Positions 45,101 through 54,139 of a DNA stretch of 64,000 nt are shown here, piece after piece. The translations under genes were made by a program, and so were the position numbers. Below the pieces are notes generated by a model. That model saw only the letters and a list, made by a program, of their open reading frames with translations. It did no database searches and was not told the origin of the DNA. The stretch's first letter is position 1, and each line of letters starts with the position of its first letter. The stretch covers positions 1 through 64,000 of the forward strand of contig CAUESV010000001.1 of assembly GCA_959020715.1 (NCBI GenBank), in the 5' to 3' direction. Origin of the DNA: an uncultured Collinsella sp. Lineage in GTDB: Bacteria; Actinomycetota; Coriobacteriia; Coriobacteriales; Coriobacteriaceae.

Positions 45101-45895
45101 TTAGGCGAGACTCTCCAGCACGCGACGGAGCTCCTGCTGGACGGCGTGGTCGCGATTGCAGCCCACGACGCGATCGGCCACCGCCTTGAGCGCGGGGCGC
45201 GCGTTTTCCATCGCGCAGCCCGTGCCGACAAAGCGAATGATCTCGTAGTCGTTCATCGAGTCGCCAAACGCCATGACCTCGTCGCGTCCAATGCCGTAAT
45301 GCTCCGCGAGCTGCGCGATACCCGAGGCCTTCGACACACCAGGCTGCATGGCATCGATCCACGCGTTGCCCGAAGGCGCAAAAGTAAAGAGCTGACCAAG
45401 TTCGCGCTGTAGCACGTACGCACTGTCCATAACCGCACTGTCGTCGCAAAAGATACTCGCTTTGATGATATTTACGCTGGGATCGGGCAGCTCCCAAATG
45501 CGCTCGGCATTGGGAAGGTCCTTATCGACCTCACGCACGAACTTGCACTCGTCATCGAGCAGGAAGGACTTGGTTCGGTCAAAGAGCGCAAGATGCAGAT
45601 TGGGAAACGTCCTGACGGCTTGGGCGAGCCTTCGAATCGCCAGGTGGGAATACACCTCACGGTCTACCATCTTACCGTCGGCGTAGACCTGGGCGCCGTT
45701 AGCGGCGACAAAGTCCATCTTGTCGCGAACGGGCGCAAAGAACTCGCACAGGCGATCGTAGCGACGACCTGAAGATGCGGCGAAATGCACGCCATGCTCG
45801 TGTAGCGCCAGAATCAGTTCGTAGGTCTCGGGAGGCACCTGGCCGTTTTCGTCAAGCAGTGTGCCGTCCATATCGGATGCAATCAGTTTAAACAT
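45101..45895 (-). CDS. Cof-type HAD hydrolase (minus strand)
   Basis: 264 aa. Motif I KLIASDMDGTLLDENGQVPP, motif II in FAASSGRRYDRL, cap domain, and motifs III/IV in KASGIAQLAEHYGIGRDEV and MAFGDSMNDYEIIRFVGTG. It is a sugar-phosphate-type phosphatase of unknown specificity. A 62-nt hairpin in its leader (45901-45962) contains the Shine-Dalgarno GGGAG in its 3' arm and ends with TTTT just before the ATG, so translation or transcription may be controlled there. The gene lies between two oppositely oriented family B arrays. Confidence 0.9.
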   Translation of the reverse strand: MFKLIASDMDGTLLDENGQVPPETYELILALHEHGVHFAASSGRRYDRLCEFFAPVRDKMDFVAANGAQVYADGKMVDREVYSHLAIRRLAQAVRTFPNLHLALFDRTKSFLLDDECKFVREVDKDLPNAERIWELPDPSVNIIKASIFCDDSAVMDSAYVLQRELGQLFTFAPSGNAWIDAMQPGVSKASGIAQLAEHYGIGRDEVMAFGDSMNDYEIIRFVGTGCAMENARPALKAVADRVVGCNRDHAVQQELRRVLESLA

Positions 45896-45900
45896 AGAAA

Positions 45901-45962
45901 AGCTCCCTTCGGGCCTGTTGGAATCGAACGCGTATCCGATTCCAACGTACCCAAAGGGAGCT
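45901..45962 (-). promoter_or_regulatory. Leader hairpin enclosing the ribosome site of the HAD gene
   Basis: Plus-strand arms AGCTCCCTT (45901-45909) and AAGGGAGCT (45954-45962), plus an inner arm GTTGGAATCG with CGATTCCAAC. On the mRNA the 3' arm carries GAAGGGAGC, the Shine-Dalgarno, followed by TTTTCT and the ATG. It can act as a ribosome-site blocker or an attenuator. Confidence 0.7.
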
Positions 45963-46051
45963 CAAATAAGACTCCGCGGGCGTAAACGTTACAAGGACCT
46001 GGCAAATAGCTCACACATACCAGAGGTCCTACGGTCGCGGCGTCAGGCAGC

Positions 46052-46107
46052 CCGCCAAAGAGTGTCCCCAACGACTAGTCGTTTAAGAACGTCCCCGATG
46101 ACTAGTC
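46052..46107 (-). repeat. Family B repeat, copy 3
   Basis: On the minus strand, two units (GACTAGTCATCGGGGACGTT, then GACTAGTCGTTGGGGACACT). The last codon and stop of the adenine deaminase gene (GAC TAG) are the start of the repeat. Confidence 0.8.
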
Positions 46108-47922
46108 GGCATAGGTGAAGGTTGTAACGTCGAACATGCCCTCGGGGCGGATGCGGAGCGTCGGGATCACCGGCAAGGGCAGGAAGATGATGCCCATGAT
46201 GGGGTCGAGCGGCGGCTCAATACCCATGGCACGCGCCTTGACCATAAAGTCGTCGTGCTGCGCGGCGACATCCTCGGCCGTACCCTCGCTCATAAGGCCA
46301 CCGAGCGCCAGCGGAATGCGCGCCACGACCTCGCCGTCGCGCACCAGCACGTGGCCGCCCTGGCCAACAGCCTCGACGGCAGCCATCATATCGGCCGCGT
46401 TGTCGCCCACCACGCACACGTTGTGCGAGTCGTGGCCGATCGTCGAGGCGATGGCACCGCCCGTGATGGTAAAGCCGCGCACCCAGCCGCGGCCGATATG
46501 CTTGCCGACGAGCCCCATGCCGGCGGGACCGTCACCGTCGGCGCCCTCGGCCTGCAACGACACGCCGCGGCCATGGCGCTCAATCAGCATAATGCGACGC
46601 AAGTCCTCGTCAGTCTCGGGACGAACCATGCCCGTGATGGCCTTACCCGGCACCACGTCAATCACGGCCTCGCCCGGCTTAAAGGCATAGTCGAATACGT
46701 CGAGCGAAAGCTTCGGCAGTTTAACGGAAGCGCGCAGCTCATCGGCAAGGGCCGCAACCTCAGCCATCTCGGGTGCGATCTCGCCCACAAAGGTGCCATC
46801 CTGCGCCACCAGGGCACCGGCGGCATATACGCGATGCGGAGCCGTGACAAACGTCAGGTCATTGAGTACCAGCAGGTCGGCACGCTTGCCCGGGGCAATC
46901 GCGCCACGCAGCTCGTGCGGGTCGCGGCAGCCGTGGTCCAGGCCAAATGCCTCAGCCGTGGAAAGGGACGCCATGGAGATGGCGACCACCGGGTCGATGC
47001 CGGCCTCGATAGCCACGCGGCAGGCGTTGTCGATCATACCGGTCGAAAGCGCATCGGAGGGAGCACGGTCGTCGGTCGCAAAGCAGCAGCGGCGGGCACG
47101 GGCAGGATTCTCCAGCAGCATCGGAGACAGGTTGGTCAGGTCATGGCTGCACGTGCCTTCGCGCAGCATCACGTACATACCACGAGATAGCTTGTCGAGC
47201 GCCTCCTCGGGAATCGTCGACTCGTGGTCGGCGATAATACCTGCTGCGGCATAGGCGTTGAGGTCCTTACCGGCAACGAGCGGCGCGTGGCCGTCAACCT
47301 GCTTGGACGGCGTCTGGTTGGCAGCATCGATACGAGCACAGGTCTCGGGGTCGGCCATAAAGACGCCCGGCAGGTTCATCATTTCGCCCAGACCAAAGAC
47401 ATCGCCCGGATGCTCGGCAAAAAACGCCTGCATATCGGCAGCCGAAATAACGGCACCGGCCTGCTCGTCGGGCAGCGCGGGCACGCACGAAGGCATCATG
47501 TACTTGATGGAGATGGGTGCGCGGCGGCCGTCCTCGATCATAAAGCGCAAGCCGTCGAGACCGGCAACATTGGCAATCTCGTGGCTGTCGGCAATGGCGG
47601 TGGTAGTACCGCGCGTCGCGGCCATGCGAGCATACTCGGCGGGACGGATGTTCGAAGACTCGATATGCAGATGCCCGTCAATAAAACCGGGAGCGAGATA
47701 GCGACCCTGGCAGTCGATGACCTCAGTTGCCTCGTAGGTGCCAGCGGCATCGTCGCGACCATCGTAGAGCACGCCGACGATCACACCGTCCTTGACGGCA
47801 ACGCTACCGGGCGCCACACGCTGGCCATACACGTCGACGATCTGCGCATTGGTAAACAGCGTGTCGACGGGCACGCGACCCTCGGCTGCATCGATCACAG
47901 ACCTCATGACCTCAACGGACAT
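46102..47922 (-). CDS. ade: Adenine deaminase
   Basis: 606 aa from the ATG at 47922 (AGGAGTATGT upstream). It converts adenine to hypoxanthine for purine salvage. Amidohydrolase features: LAPGFIDGHLHIESSNIRPA with the HxH metal site, ATRGTTTAIADSHEIANVAG, the PSCVPAL motif, DGHAPLVAGKDLNAYAAAGI and FATDDRAPSDAL. The C-terminal domain includes TIGHDSHNVCVVGDNAADMM, as in the prokaryotic Ade type. The stop codon is provided by a family B repeat, and another copy lies upstream at 48052. Confidence 0.93.
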   Translation of the reverse strand: MSVEVMRSVIDAAEGRVPVDTLFTNAQIVDVYGQRVAPGSVAVKDGVIVGVLYDGRDDAAGTYEATEVIDCQGRYLAPGFIDGHLHIESSNIRPAEYARMAATRGTTTAIADSHEIANVAGLDGLRFMIEDGRRAPISIKYMMPSCVPALPDEQAGAVISAADMQAFFAEHPGDVFGLGEMMNLPGVFMADPETCARIDAANQTPSKQVDGHAPLVAGKDLNAYAAAGIIADHESTIPEEALDKLSRGMYVMLREGTCSHDLTNLSPMLLENPARARRCCFATDDRAPSDALSTGMIDNACRVAIEAGIDPVVAISMASLSTAEAFGLDHGCRDPHELRGAIAPGKRADLLVLNDLTFVTAPHRVYAAGALVAQDGTFVGEIAPEMAEVAALADELRASVKLPKLSLDVFDYAFKPGEAVIDVVPGKAITGMVRPETDEDLRRIMLIERHGRGVSLQAEGADGDGPAGMGLVGKHIGRGWVRGFTITGGAIASTIGHDSHNVCVVGDNAADMMAAVEAVGQGGHVLVRDGEVVARIPLALGGLMSEGTAEDVAAQHDDFMVKARAMGIEPPLDPIMGIIFLPLPVIPTLRIRPEGMFDVTTFTYAD

Positions 47923-48051
47923 ACATACTCCTTTAACCGTAGAAAAAAGCTGCGGGGCGGACAGACCTTCACCGCAGCAAACCAATAGCCATTGTATGCC
48001 CAAAAGGAAGCCCCGCTAACACCCCTTCCGCTTAACGGTAAGCGTCCAAAA

Positions 48052-48109
48052 GTAGTCGTTGGGGACGTTCTTAAACGACTAGTCATTAAAGAACGTCCCC
48101 AACGACTAC
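48052..48109. repeat. Family B repeat, copy 4 (perfect hairpin)
   Basis: GTAGTCGTTGGGGACGTTC (48052-48070) and its exact reverse complement (48091-48109), extended by two more pairs, with GACTAGTC in the loop region. Confidence 0.85.
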
Positions 48110-48146
48110 AACAACGGCAACGCCGCTGTTTTGGCAACGGCAGCGA

Positions 48147-48245
48147 AAACCCGCCAGAGCGAGCAAGGTGCCTTGAAACGAGGCGGCATTGACCTTCTGG
48201 TCATGCCGCCGAAGTTGAAAGGCAGATTGCCGCGCTGGCGGGTTT
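48147..48245. repeat. Nested inverted repeat, about 99 bp
   Basis: Outer arms AAACCCGCCAG (48147-48157) and CTGGCGGGTTT (48235-48245) are perfect. An inner stem GCGGCAT-GACC with GGTCATGCCGC lies at about 48183-48210. Layout is like the 123-bp cruciform upstream of ftsE, but the sequence differs. Confidence 0.65.
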
Positions 48246-48285
48246 GCAGCGTCGACCGGTTACGCGGTTTGGTAAAACCGCGTAA

Positions 48286-49497
48286 CTAAATAAGCTTAAA
48301 GCCCTTGCGCTTGCCTACGGAGAGGGTGTCGCCCAGCTTGAGGGCGCTCGGGTCGATGTTGTAGCTCTTGGGAGCCACGGCCTTGCCGTTGATCTTGACG
48401 CCGCCACCGTCGATGTCGCGACGGGCCTGGCCGGCGCTGGCCGAAAGCCCCAGGTCCTTGAGCAGGCCGGCGAGGTAAATCTGGCCCTCGTCGTTGACAG
48501 TCAGCTCAACGTGCTTCTCGGGGAAGTCGGCGAGCTGGCCCTCCTTGAACACGCGGTCGAACTCGGCCTGAGCCTCGTCGCCGGCGCCGGCGCCGTGGTA
48601 GGTGTCGCACAGGTCGCGGCCCAGAGCGCGCTTGAGCTCATAGGGATCGGCAGAGCCGTCGGCCAGAGCAGCGTCGATCTTGTCGACCTCTGCCGGGGTG
48701 AGCGAGCTCGCCAGGCGGTAGTACTTGCCAATCATCTCGTCGGGGATGGACATGGTCTTGCCGAACATATCCTTGGGCGCGTCGGTCAGGCCGATGTAGT
48801 TGCCGTAGGACTTGGACATCTTGCGCACGCCATCGGTGCCCTCGAGCAGCGGCATGGTAAGCGCAATCTGCGGCTCCATGCCCATCTTCTCCATGAGCTC
48901 GCGACCAGCGAGCAGGTTGAAGAGCTGGTCGGTGCCGCCCATCTCCACGTCGGCCTTGATCTGAACGGAGTCGAAGGCCTGCATCACGGGGTACAGGAAC
49001 TCGTGCAGGGCAATCGGCGTCTGGGACTGGTAGCGCTTGGTAAAGTCATCGCGCTCGAGGATGCGGGCGACGGTGAACTTGGAGCACACCTGCAGCAGGC
49101 CGGCCAGATCCATCGAAAGGATCCAATCGCCGTTGTGCACGATGGTGGTCTTCTCGGGGTCCAGGATCTTCATGGCCTGGCTCACGTAGGTCTCGGCGTT
49201 GGCCTCGATCTGCTCCTGCGAAAGCTGCGGACGCGTGGAGTTCTTGCCCGAGGGATCGCCGATCAGCGCGGTGCCGTTGCCGATGATAAGGGTGACGTTG
49301 TGGCCCAGGTCCTGGAACTGGCGCATCTTGCGCAGCGGCACGGCATGGCCCAGGTGCAGGTCGGGGCTGGTGGGATCGACGCCGAGCTTGATGTTGAGGG
49401 GCTCGCCCTTCTCAAGCTTCTTGCGAAGGTCGGCCTCGGGGACGATTTGGGCAGCGCCCGAGGTAATGATACGCATTTGCTCGTCAACAGACAGCAT
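48286..49497 (-). CDS. tyrS: Tyrosine--tRNA ligase
   Basis: 403 aa from the ATG at 49497 (AAAGGAGGATACCCA upstream). Class I synthetase charging tRNA-Tyr. HIGH-type motif DLHLGHAVPL, tyrosine pocket GNGTALIGDPSG and VEMGGTDQLFNLLAGR, KMSKS motif GVRKMSKSYGN, and a C-terminal S4 RNA-binding domain (ASAGQARRDIDGGGVKINGK). The leader has a hairpin (AGCACC 49519 with GGTGCT 49545, inner GCCG/CGGC) close to the ribosome site; it is too short for a T-box. Confidence 0.95.
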   Translation of the reverse strand: MLSVDEQMRIITSGAAQIVPEADLRKKLEKGEPLNIKLGVDPTSPDLHLGHAVPLRKMRQFQDLGHNVTLIIGNGTALIGDPSGKNSTRPQLSQEQIEANAETYVSQAMKILDPEKTTIVHNGDWILSMDLAGLLQVCSKFTVARILERDDFTKRYQSQTPIALHEFLYPVMQAFDSVQIKADVEMGGTDQLFNLLAGRELMEKMGMEPQIALTMPLLEGTDGVRKMSKSYGNYIGLTDAPKDMFGKTMSIPDEMIGKYYRLASSLTPAEVDKIDAALADGSADPYELKRALGRDLCDTYHGAGAGDEAQAEFDRVFKEGQLADFPEKHVELTVNDEGQIYLAGLLKDLGLSASAGQARRDIDGGGVKINGKAVAPKSYNIDPSALKLGDTLSVGKRKGFKLI

Positions 49498-49593
49498 TGG
49501 GTATCCTCCTTTTGCTATAGCACCCTCGCCGAAAACGGCGGTGCTGGAAGTCCATAAACTCTCATATGATAACAAACTGACGCGACGCGGCAT

Positions 49594-51552
49594 CTACGAC
49601 AGGAAAATCCTCGTCCTGCCGCACGCGTCAACGGCGACCGGCAGACGTGTACCGTCACGCTCGACCAGATAGCGTACCTGCCGACGACGCAAGCAGTCGC
49701 GGCAACGGACCTGTCCCGTCGCATCGGTGGCGCAGACGCCCTCGGCGGTCAGCAGGCAGTGCTCGCACACCATAAGCTCGGGACGGTCGGCGTCGACCGG
49801 GCCCAAGACGCCGGGTTCAGCAGCCAGTTCGGCAATACGCTCCGCATCATTGCCGAGCAACTCGGCCGGCAAGTACACCCGCCCCGCACCGAGTCCGCGC
49901 AGCCAGGCAAGCGTGGCCCGATTCGCGCAGAACACCGGCGCCGCCACGTCAAACGTCACGCCCAGCTCGCGAGCGATCACCACCTGTCCCAGGTTGCGGC
50001 AGACAACGCGCCCGGCACGCTGTATCAGTGAGCGGGTCCAGTCAGCGTCACCCGTGCGGCACACCTCGTCAAGCACCACAACAGCGTCGGATAAATCGAG
50101 TTCTCCGCGCGGGTCGGCATCCATCAGCTGCCAAGCAAAAACCATGCGAGCGGGAACCGCGCACTCCACCAACTCCGTCGACGCACCGCCATCCACCGCA
50201 ACGTCCTCAAAGGGCAGCACCTCAACGGCACGCGCAACGGGCGCAATCGCATCCGCCTCGGCCCGCATGCGCTCCAACACCGCCGCCGTCTGATCCAACA
50301 CGCCGGCGCTGCGAATCAGGTACACCTCGCAGCCCGTGTCCACCTTACGCTTGCAATGCACGACGACGCGCTTCCCCGCTGCGGCATCCACCGGACAGGG
50401 CACCTGCGGCCAGCGCTTGGGCACATCGGGACGCGCGTCGGCACCCGGATAGAACTGAATCTCGAGCGTGTCACCCGCCGCCACGGCGGCGTCGAGCTCA
50501 ACGGTCACCTCTTCGTGGCCAACGGCCACCAGGCGTCCCACGCGCACACCTTGGTTGATCGCACGCTCAAAGCTCATAAGCTCGGCGCCCGAACGCCCCC
50601 GCAGATACGCGTCGGTAAACCCGCGGTTGAACGACCGGCCCAGCTCGCGTTCAAGCTCTTCCACAGCACCGGGGTCCCACGCGCCGTCGCACAGCACATC
50701 GAGCGCCCGGCGCCACACCCGCACCACGTTGAATACGTAATCGGGGTTCTTCATGCGCCCCTCGATCTTGAGCGACGCCACGCCGGCATCTACAAGCTCG
50801 GGCAGATGCGCAATACCCAGATAGTCGCGCGGGCACAGCAGGCGATCTCCCTCGACGGCGACAACGCTCTGTCCCGCCTCGTCCACCAGGTCGTACGCCA
50901 GACGGCACGGCTGCGTGCAGTCGCCGCGCATCGCCGAGCGCCCACGCCGCAGGGCCGAGAACTCGCACGCCCCCGAATAGCCGATGCAAATCGCACCGTG
51001 GCAGAATACCTCGATGGGCACGCCCGTGGCACATAGCGCCGCAATCTCGTCGACCGTCAGCTCGCGTGCCGTCGTCACGCGCTCGACCCCCAGCTCATCG
51101 GCGGCAAGCCGCACGGCGCCTTCGCTATGAGCGCCCGCCTGCGTGGACAGGTGAATCTCGACCCCGGGAATCGCCGTGCGCAGTACACAAGCCAGCCCGG
51201 CCTCGGCGACAATCAGAGCATCGGCGCCCAGCTCTAGTGCATGAGCTCCCAACGCCACCGCGTCGGACAACTCATCGTCAAACACGAACACGTTGAGCGT
51301 CACGTACACACGCACGTCATGGGCATGCGCCACGGCGCAGCCACGCGCAAACTCGTCGTCGGTAAAACCGTGCGCACTCACACGGGCGTTAAAGCCGCCC
51401 AACCCCGCATAGATGGCATCGGCGCCCGCGGCGATGGCCGCAAGCATCTGGTCGAGCCCACCCGCCGGCGCCAGTAGCTCGGGCAGCGCCGCACCGACAG
51501 CATCCAATCCAGTCTCGTATTGTCCGCTCGGCCCCATCGTCCGAATCGCCAT
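49594..51552 (-). CDS. U32 family protein, RlhA-like (rRNA hydroxylation)
   Basis: 652 aa from the ATG at 51552 (AAGGAGTTTGTCG upstream), the length of E. coli RlhA. The peptidase U32 TIM barrel contains PELLAPAGGLDQMLAAIAAG, ADAIYAGLGGFNAR, FCHGAICIGYSGACEFSAL and MRGDCTQPCRLAYDL with clustered cysteines, then LKIEGRMKNPDYV. RlhA-type members hydroxylate 23S rRNA C2501 and need an Fe-S cluster and prephenate-derived chemistry; the length favours this over the shorter tRNA-modifying TrhP. The C-terminus adds a small CxxC region (VCEHCLLTAEG, RCRDCLRRRQV). Confidence 0.82.
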   Translation of the reverse strand: MAIRTMGPSGQYETGLDAVGAALPELLAPAGGLDQMLAAIAAGADAIYAGLGGFNARVSAHGFTDDEFARGCAVAHAHDVRVYVTLNVFVFDDELSDAVALGAHALELGADALIVAEAGLACVLRTAIPGVEIHLSTQAGAHSEGAVRLAADELGVERVTTARELTVDEIAALCATGVPIEVFCHGAICIGYSGACEFSALRRGRSAMRGDCTQPCRLAYDLVDEAGQSVVAVEGDRLLCPRDYLGIAHLPELVDAGVASLKIEGRMKNPDYVFNVVRVWRRALDVLCDGAWDPGAVEELERELGRSFNRGFTDAYLRGRSGAELMSFERAINQGVRVGRLVAVGHEEVTVELDAAVAAGDTLEIQFYPGADARPDVPKRWPQVPCPVDAAAGKRVVVHCKRKVDTGCEVYLIRSAGVLDQTAAVLERMRAEADAIAPVARAVEVLPFEDVAVDGGASTELVECAVPARMVFAWQLMDADPRGELDLSDAVVVLDEVCRTGDADWTRSLIQRAGRVVCRNLGQVVIARELGVTFDVAAPVFCANRATLAWLRGLGAGRVYLPAELLGNDAERIAELAAEPGVLGPVDADRPELMVCEHCLLTAEGVCATDATGQVRCRDCLRRRQVRYLVERDGTRLPVAVDACGRTRIFLS

Positions 51553-51714
51553 CGACAAACTCCTTACCAAGGTATGCATTCACTCTGAAAAATGCCGTCT
51601 TCCAGCATACACGAGGCCTCGCGCGCCCCGTTTGGTTTATCGTGTAATAACTTATGTCCATCCTGCCCCGACGGCACATCCGCCGTCCGGCACGACATAC
51701 CTGGAGGTCAATAT

Positions 51715-53955
51715 ATGGGTCCTCGCCAACGACAGGGACGCAGCCGTTCAAAGACGCATGCTCTGCCCATAATCCTGCTCTCGTTTTTGGGCTTTTTGCT
51801 TATCGCGGGCGTGGCATTTGGCATCGGCATGGTCGGCAACGTCAACCGCTGGCTGTCCGATCTGCCCGACTACACCGACGCCAACGCGTATCTGGTGAGC
51901 GAGCCCACCGAGATCGTCGACTGCAACGGCAACAAGATCGCGAGCTTCTACACGCAAAACCGCAAGTCCATCACCAAGGACGAGGTCTCCCCCTACGTGC
52001 TGCAGGGCACCGTTGACGTCGAGGACGAGCGCTTCTACGAGCACGGCGGTATCGACCTGTGGGGTATCGCGCGCGCTGCGGTGGCAACCCTCGGCGGCGG
52101 GCACGAAGGCGCCTCGACTATCACCCAGCAGCTGGTGCGCAACACCATCCTGCAGGAGGAGCAGTTCGACTCGACCATCGAGCGTAAGGTGCGCGAGGCC
52201 TACATCGCCGTCAAGATGGAGGATATGTACTCCAAAGACGAGATCCTCATGATGTACCTCAACACCATCTATTACGGCCACGGCGCCTACGGTATCGAGG
52301 CCGCCGCCGAGACCTACCTATCCAAGAGCGCCGCCGACCTCACCCTGAGCGAAGCCGCGCTGCTCATCGGCCTTCCCAACTCGCCCTCGCAGTACGACCC
52401 CACGGTCAACCCCGACCTGGCGCTGTCCCGTCGCAACAAGGTCCTCGACAACATGTTGCGCCTGGGCCACATTACGCAGGAGGAACACGATGCCGCACAG
52501 GCCGAGCCCATCGCCCTCAACGTGACCGAGATTTCGGGCAGCGGCGTCGACGTATACTCGCAGCCCTACTTTGTCGCCTATGTTAAGCAGCTGCTGGAGC
52601 AGGAGTTCTCGACCGACGTGCTCTTTAAGGGCGGCCTGACCGTCAAGACCACCATCGATCCCACGATGCAGCAGGTGGCAGAGAATGCCGTTCGCGAGCA
52701 GCTCGACACGCTCTCGCTCGACGGCCTGGACATGGGCATGGTCGTCGTCGACCCCAAGACCGGCTACATCAAGTGCATGGTGGGCGGCTACGACTACAAC
52801 GCCGACGAGAACCACGTAAACCATGCCACGGCCAAGCGTCCCGTCGGCTCCACCTTTAAGGCCTTTACGCTGGCAACTGCCATCCAAAACGGCATGAACC
52901 CCAACGTCACCCTCAACTGCAACTCGCCGCTCAAGGCCAAGGGCACCACGACCGAGGTCCAAAACTACGCCAACCATAGCTATGGCAACATCACGCTTAA
53001 GCAGGCGACGGCATACTCCTCCAACACCGGCTACATCCAGGTGGCGGAAGCCGTCGGCAACAGCAAGATCATCTCGCTCGTCAAAAAGCTCGGCATCGAC
53101 CCCGCCAAGGACAACATCGAGGACGTTCCCGTCATGACGCTCGGCACCGGCTCGATCTCGCCACTCGAGATGGCCGCCGCCTACGCGACGTTTGCCAACG
53201 GCGGCTACTATCGCCAGCCGATCGCCATCACCGAGATTGATTCTCGTACCGGTTCGGTGCTGTACCAGCACACCGACAATCCCTCACAGGTGCTTACCGA
53301 GGGCGAGGCCGCCGCGGTCACCGATGTTCTGTCCGGCGTCATGAAGGGCAGCGGTACGGGTGCTGCCGGCGCCCTGAGTGTCAACCAGCCCTATGCCGGC
53401 AAGACGGGCACCACCGACAACACCACCAACCTTTGGTTCTGCGGCTATACCCCGCAGCTGGCGTGCGCCCTGTGGACCGGCTATTCCGCGGGCGAGATCC
53501 CCATCCAAAAGTACGGCACGGACCTGCTGGGCGACAGCACCAACCTGCCTGTCTTTAAGCGGTTTATGAACACCGTTCTGACCGGTACCGAGCGCGAGGA
53601 GTTTGCGACCGGAACGGCGCCCACCTACAAGAACAACAGCGTCTGGAAGTTCTACGGCACCAACAACACCAAGAAGTCGGAGAACGACGACAAGGACGAG
53701 GACGAAGAGGAAGAGGAAACCACCACAACAACTACCACGACGACCACGACCACCGAGACCACGGGCGGCGACACCACCGGCGGCACCGGTACGACCGGTG
53801 GCTCGACGGGCGGCTCCACTGGTGGCTCGACGGGCGGCTCCACTGGTGGCTCGACGGGCGGCTCCACTGGTGGCTCGACCGGCGGCGATGGCGGCACGCC
53901 TACGCCTACGCCCACTCCCGACCCCTCGCCCACGCCTGACGATACGGTCGGCTAA
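51715..53955 (+). CDS. Class A penicillin-binding protein with repetitive C-terminal tail
   Basis: 746 aa from the ATG at 51715 (GGAGGTC upstream). Bifunctional peptidoglycan polymerase. A single N-terminal anchor (IILLSFLGFLLIAGVAFGIG) is followed by the GT51 glycosyltransferase (VEDERFYEHGGIDLWGIAR, GASTITQQLVRN) and the transpeptidase with S-x-x-K in KRPVGSTFKAF, SSNTGYIQVAE and KTGTTDNTTN. The last 90 or so residues are unusual: an acidic run, twelve threonines in a row, seven GGST repeats from a 24-bp DNA repeat, then alternating Pro-Thr. The tail probably spans or contacts the wall. A strong terminator follows. Confidence 0.93.
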   Translation: MGPRQRQGRSRSKTHALPIILLSFLGFLLIAGVAFGIGMVGNVNRWLSDLPDYTDANAYLVSEPTEIVDCNGNKIASFYTQNRKSITKDEVSPYVLQGTVDVEDERFYEHGGIDLWGIARAAVATLGGGHEGASTITQQLVRNTILQEEQFDSTIERKVREAYIAVKMEDMYSKDEILMMYLNTIYYGHGAYGIEAAAETYLSKSAADLTLSEAALLIGLPNSPSQYDPTVNPDLALSRRNKVLDNMLRLGHITQEEHDAAQAEPIALNVTEISGSGVDVYSQPYFVAYVKQLLEQEFSTDVLFKGGLTVKTTIDPTMQQVAENAVREQLDTLSLDGLDMGMVVVDPKTGYIKCMVGGYDYNADENHVNHATAKRPVGSTFKAFTLATAIQNGMNPNVTLNCNSPLKAKGTTTEVQNYANHSYGNITLKQATAYSSNTGYIQVAEAVGNSKIISLVKKLGIDPAKDNIEDVPVMTLGTGSISPLEMAAAYATFANGGYYRQPIAITEIDSRTGSVLYQHTDNPSQVLTEGEAAAVTDVLSGVMKGSGTGAAGALSVNQPYAGKTGTTDNTTNLWFCGYTPQLACALWTGYSAGEIPIQKYGTDLLGDSTNLPVFKRFMNTVLTGTEREEFATGTAPTYKNNSVWKFYGTNNTKKSENDDKDEDEEEEETTTTTTTTTTTTETTGGDTTGGTGTTGGSTGGSTGGSTGGSTGGSTGGSTGGSTGGDGGTPTPTPTPDPSPTPDDTVG
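53797..53886 (+). repeat. 24-bp in-frame tandem repeat in the PBP gene
   Basis: Three perfect 24-bp units (53797-53820, 53821-53844, 53845-53868) and a partial fourth encode GGST-type repeats. The near identity at DNA level points to recent copy-number change. Confidence 0.9.
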
Positions 53956-53977
53956 GAAGTACGCGACTAAAGCCAAC

Positions 53978-54016
53978 AAGGCCCCGAGCAGCTTATTGAA
54001 CTGCTCGGGGCCTTTT
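53978..54016 (+). terminator. Intrinsic terminator after the PBP gene
   Basis: 14-bp stem AAGGCCCCGAGCAG (53978-53991) with CTGCTCGGGGCCTT (54001-54014), then TTAG. Confidence 0.92.
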
Positions 54017-54055
54017 AGTTTGAAGCGACCTGGTGGGCGGTCTTTATACCGGCAA

Positions 54056-54090
54056 ACAAAAAGGGGTACCGACCAACGTCGATGCCCCTT
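54056..54090 (-). terminator. Intrinsic terminator after argR
   Basis: AAGGGG (54061-54066) with CCCCTT (54085-54090) and inner CGAC/GTCG, followed on the minus strand by TTTTTGTTTG. Confidence 0.75.
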
Positions 54091-54139
54091 ACAAGCCACT
54101 ATGTCAGCGCACGCAATGCCGAGCGCACGGCCCGCACAC

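Larger units (their letters stand above)
47923..48285. other. Intergenic region ade / tyrS
   Basis: About 360 bp, almost entirely palindromic elements: family B hairpin (48052-48109), a nested inverted repeat (48147-48245), and a stem GTTACGCGGTTT with AAACCGCGTAAC that abuts the tyrS stop. No gene and no purine riboswitch fold was found upstream of ade. Confidence 0.55.

Noticed and set aside
44964..46107. Minus-strand HAD gene as a transposon between inverted family B arrays
   Set aside because: No transposase and no target duplication; the arrays occur at other gene ends too, so a composite transposon is not supported.
47923..48051. Purine riboswitch upstream of ade
   Set aside because: No three-way-junction core is visible, and the ribosome site is directly preceded by unrelated sequence.
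48258..48286. Hairpin after tyrS as an intrinsic terminator
   Set aside because: The stem is perfect, but the minus strand downstream is GC-rich without a U-tract, so it was not called a terminator.
49498..49593. T-box riboswitch upstream of tyrS
   Set aside because: The space is only about 95 bp, with one short hairpin; no T-box sequence or specifier loop is seen.
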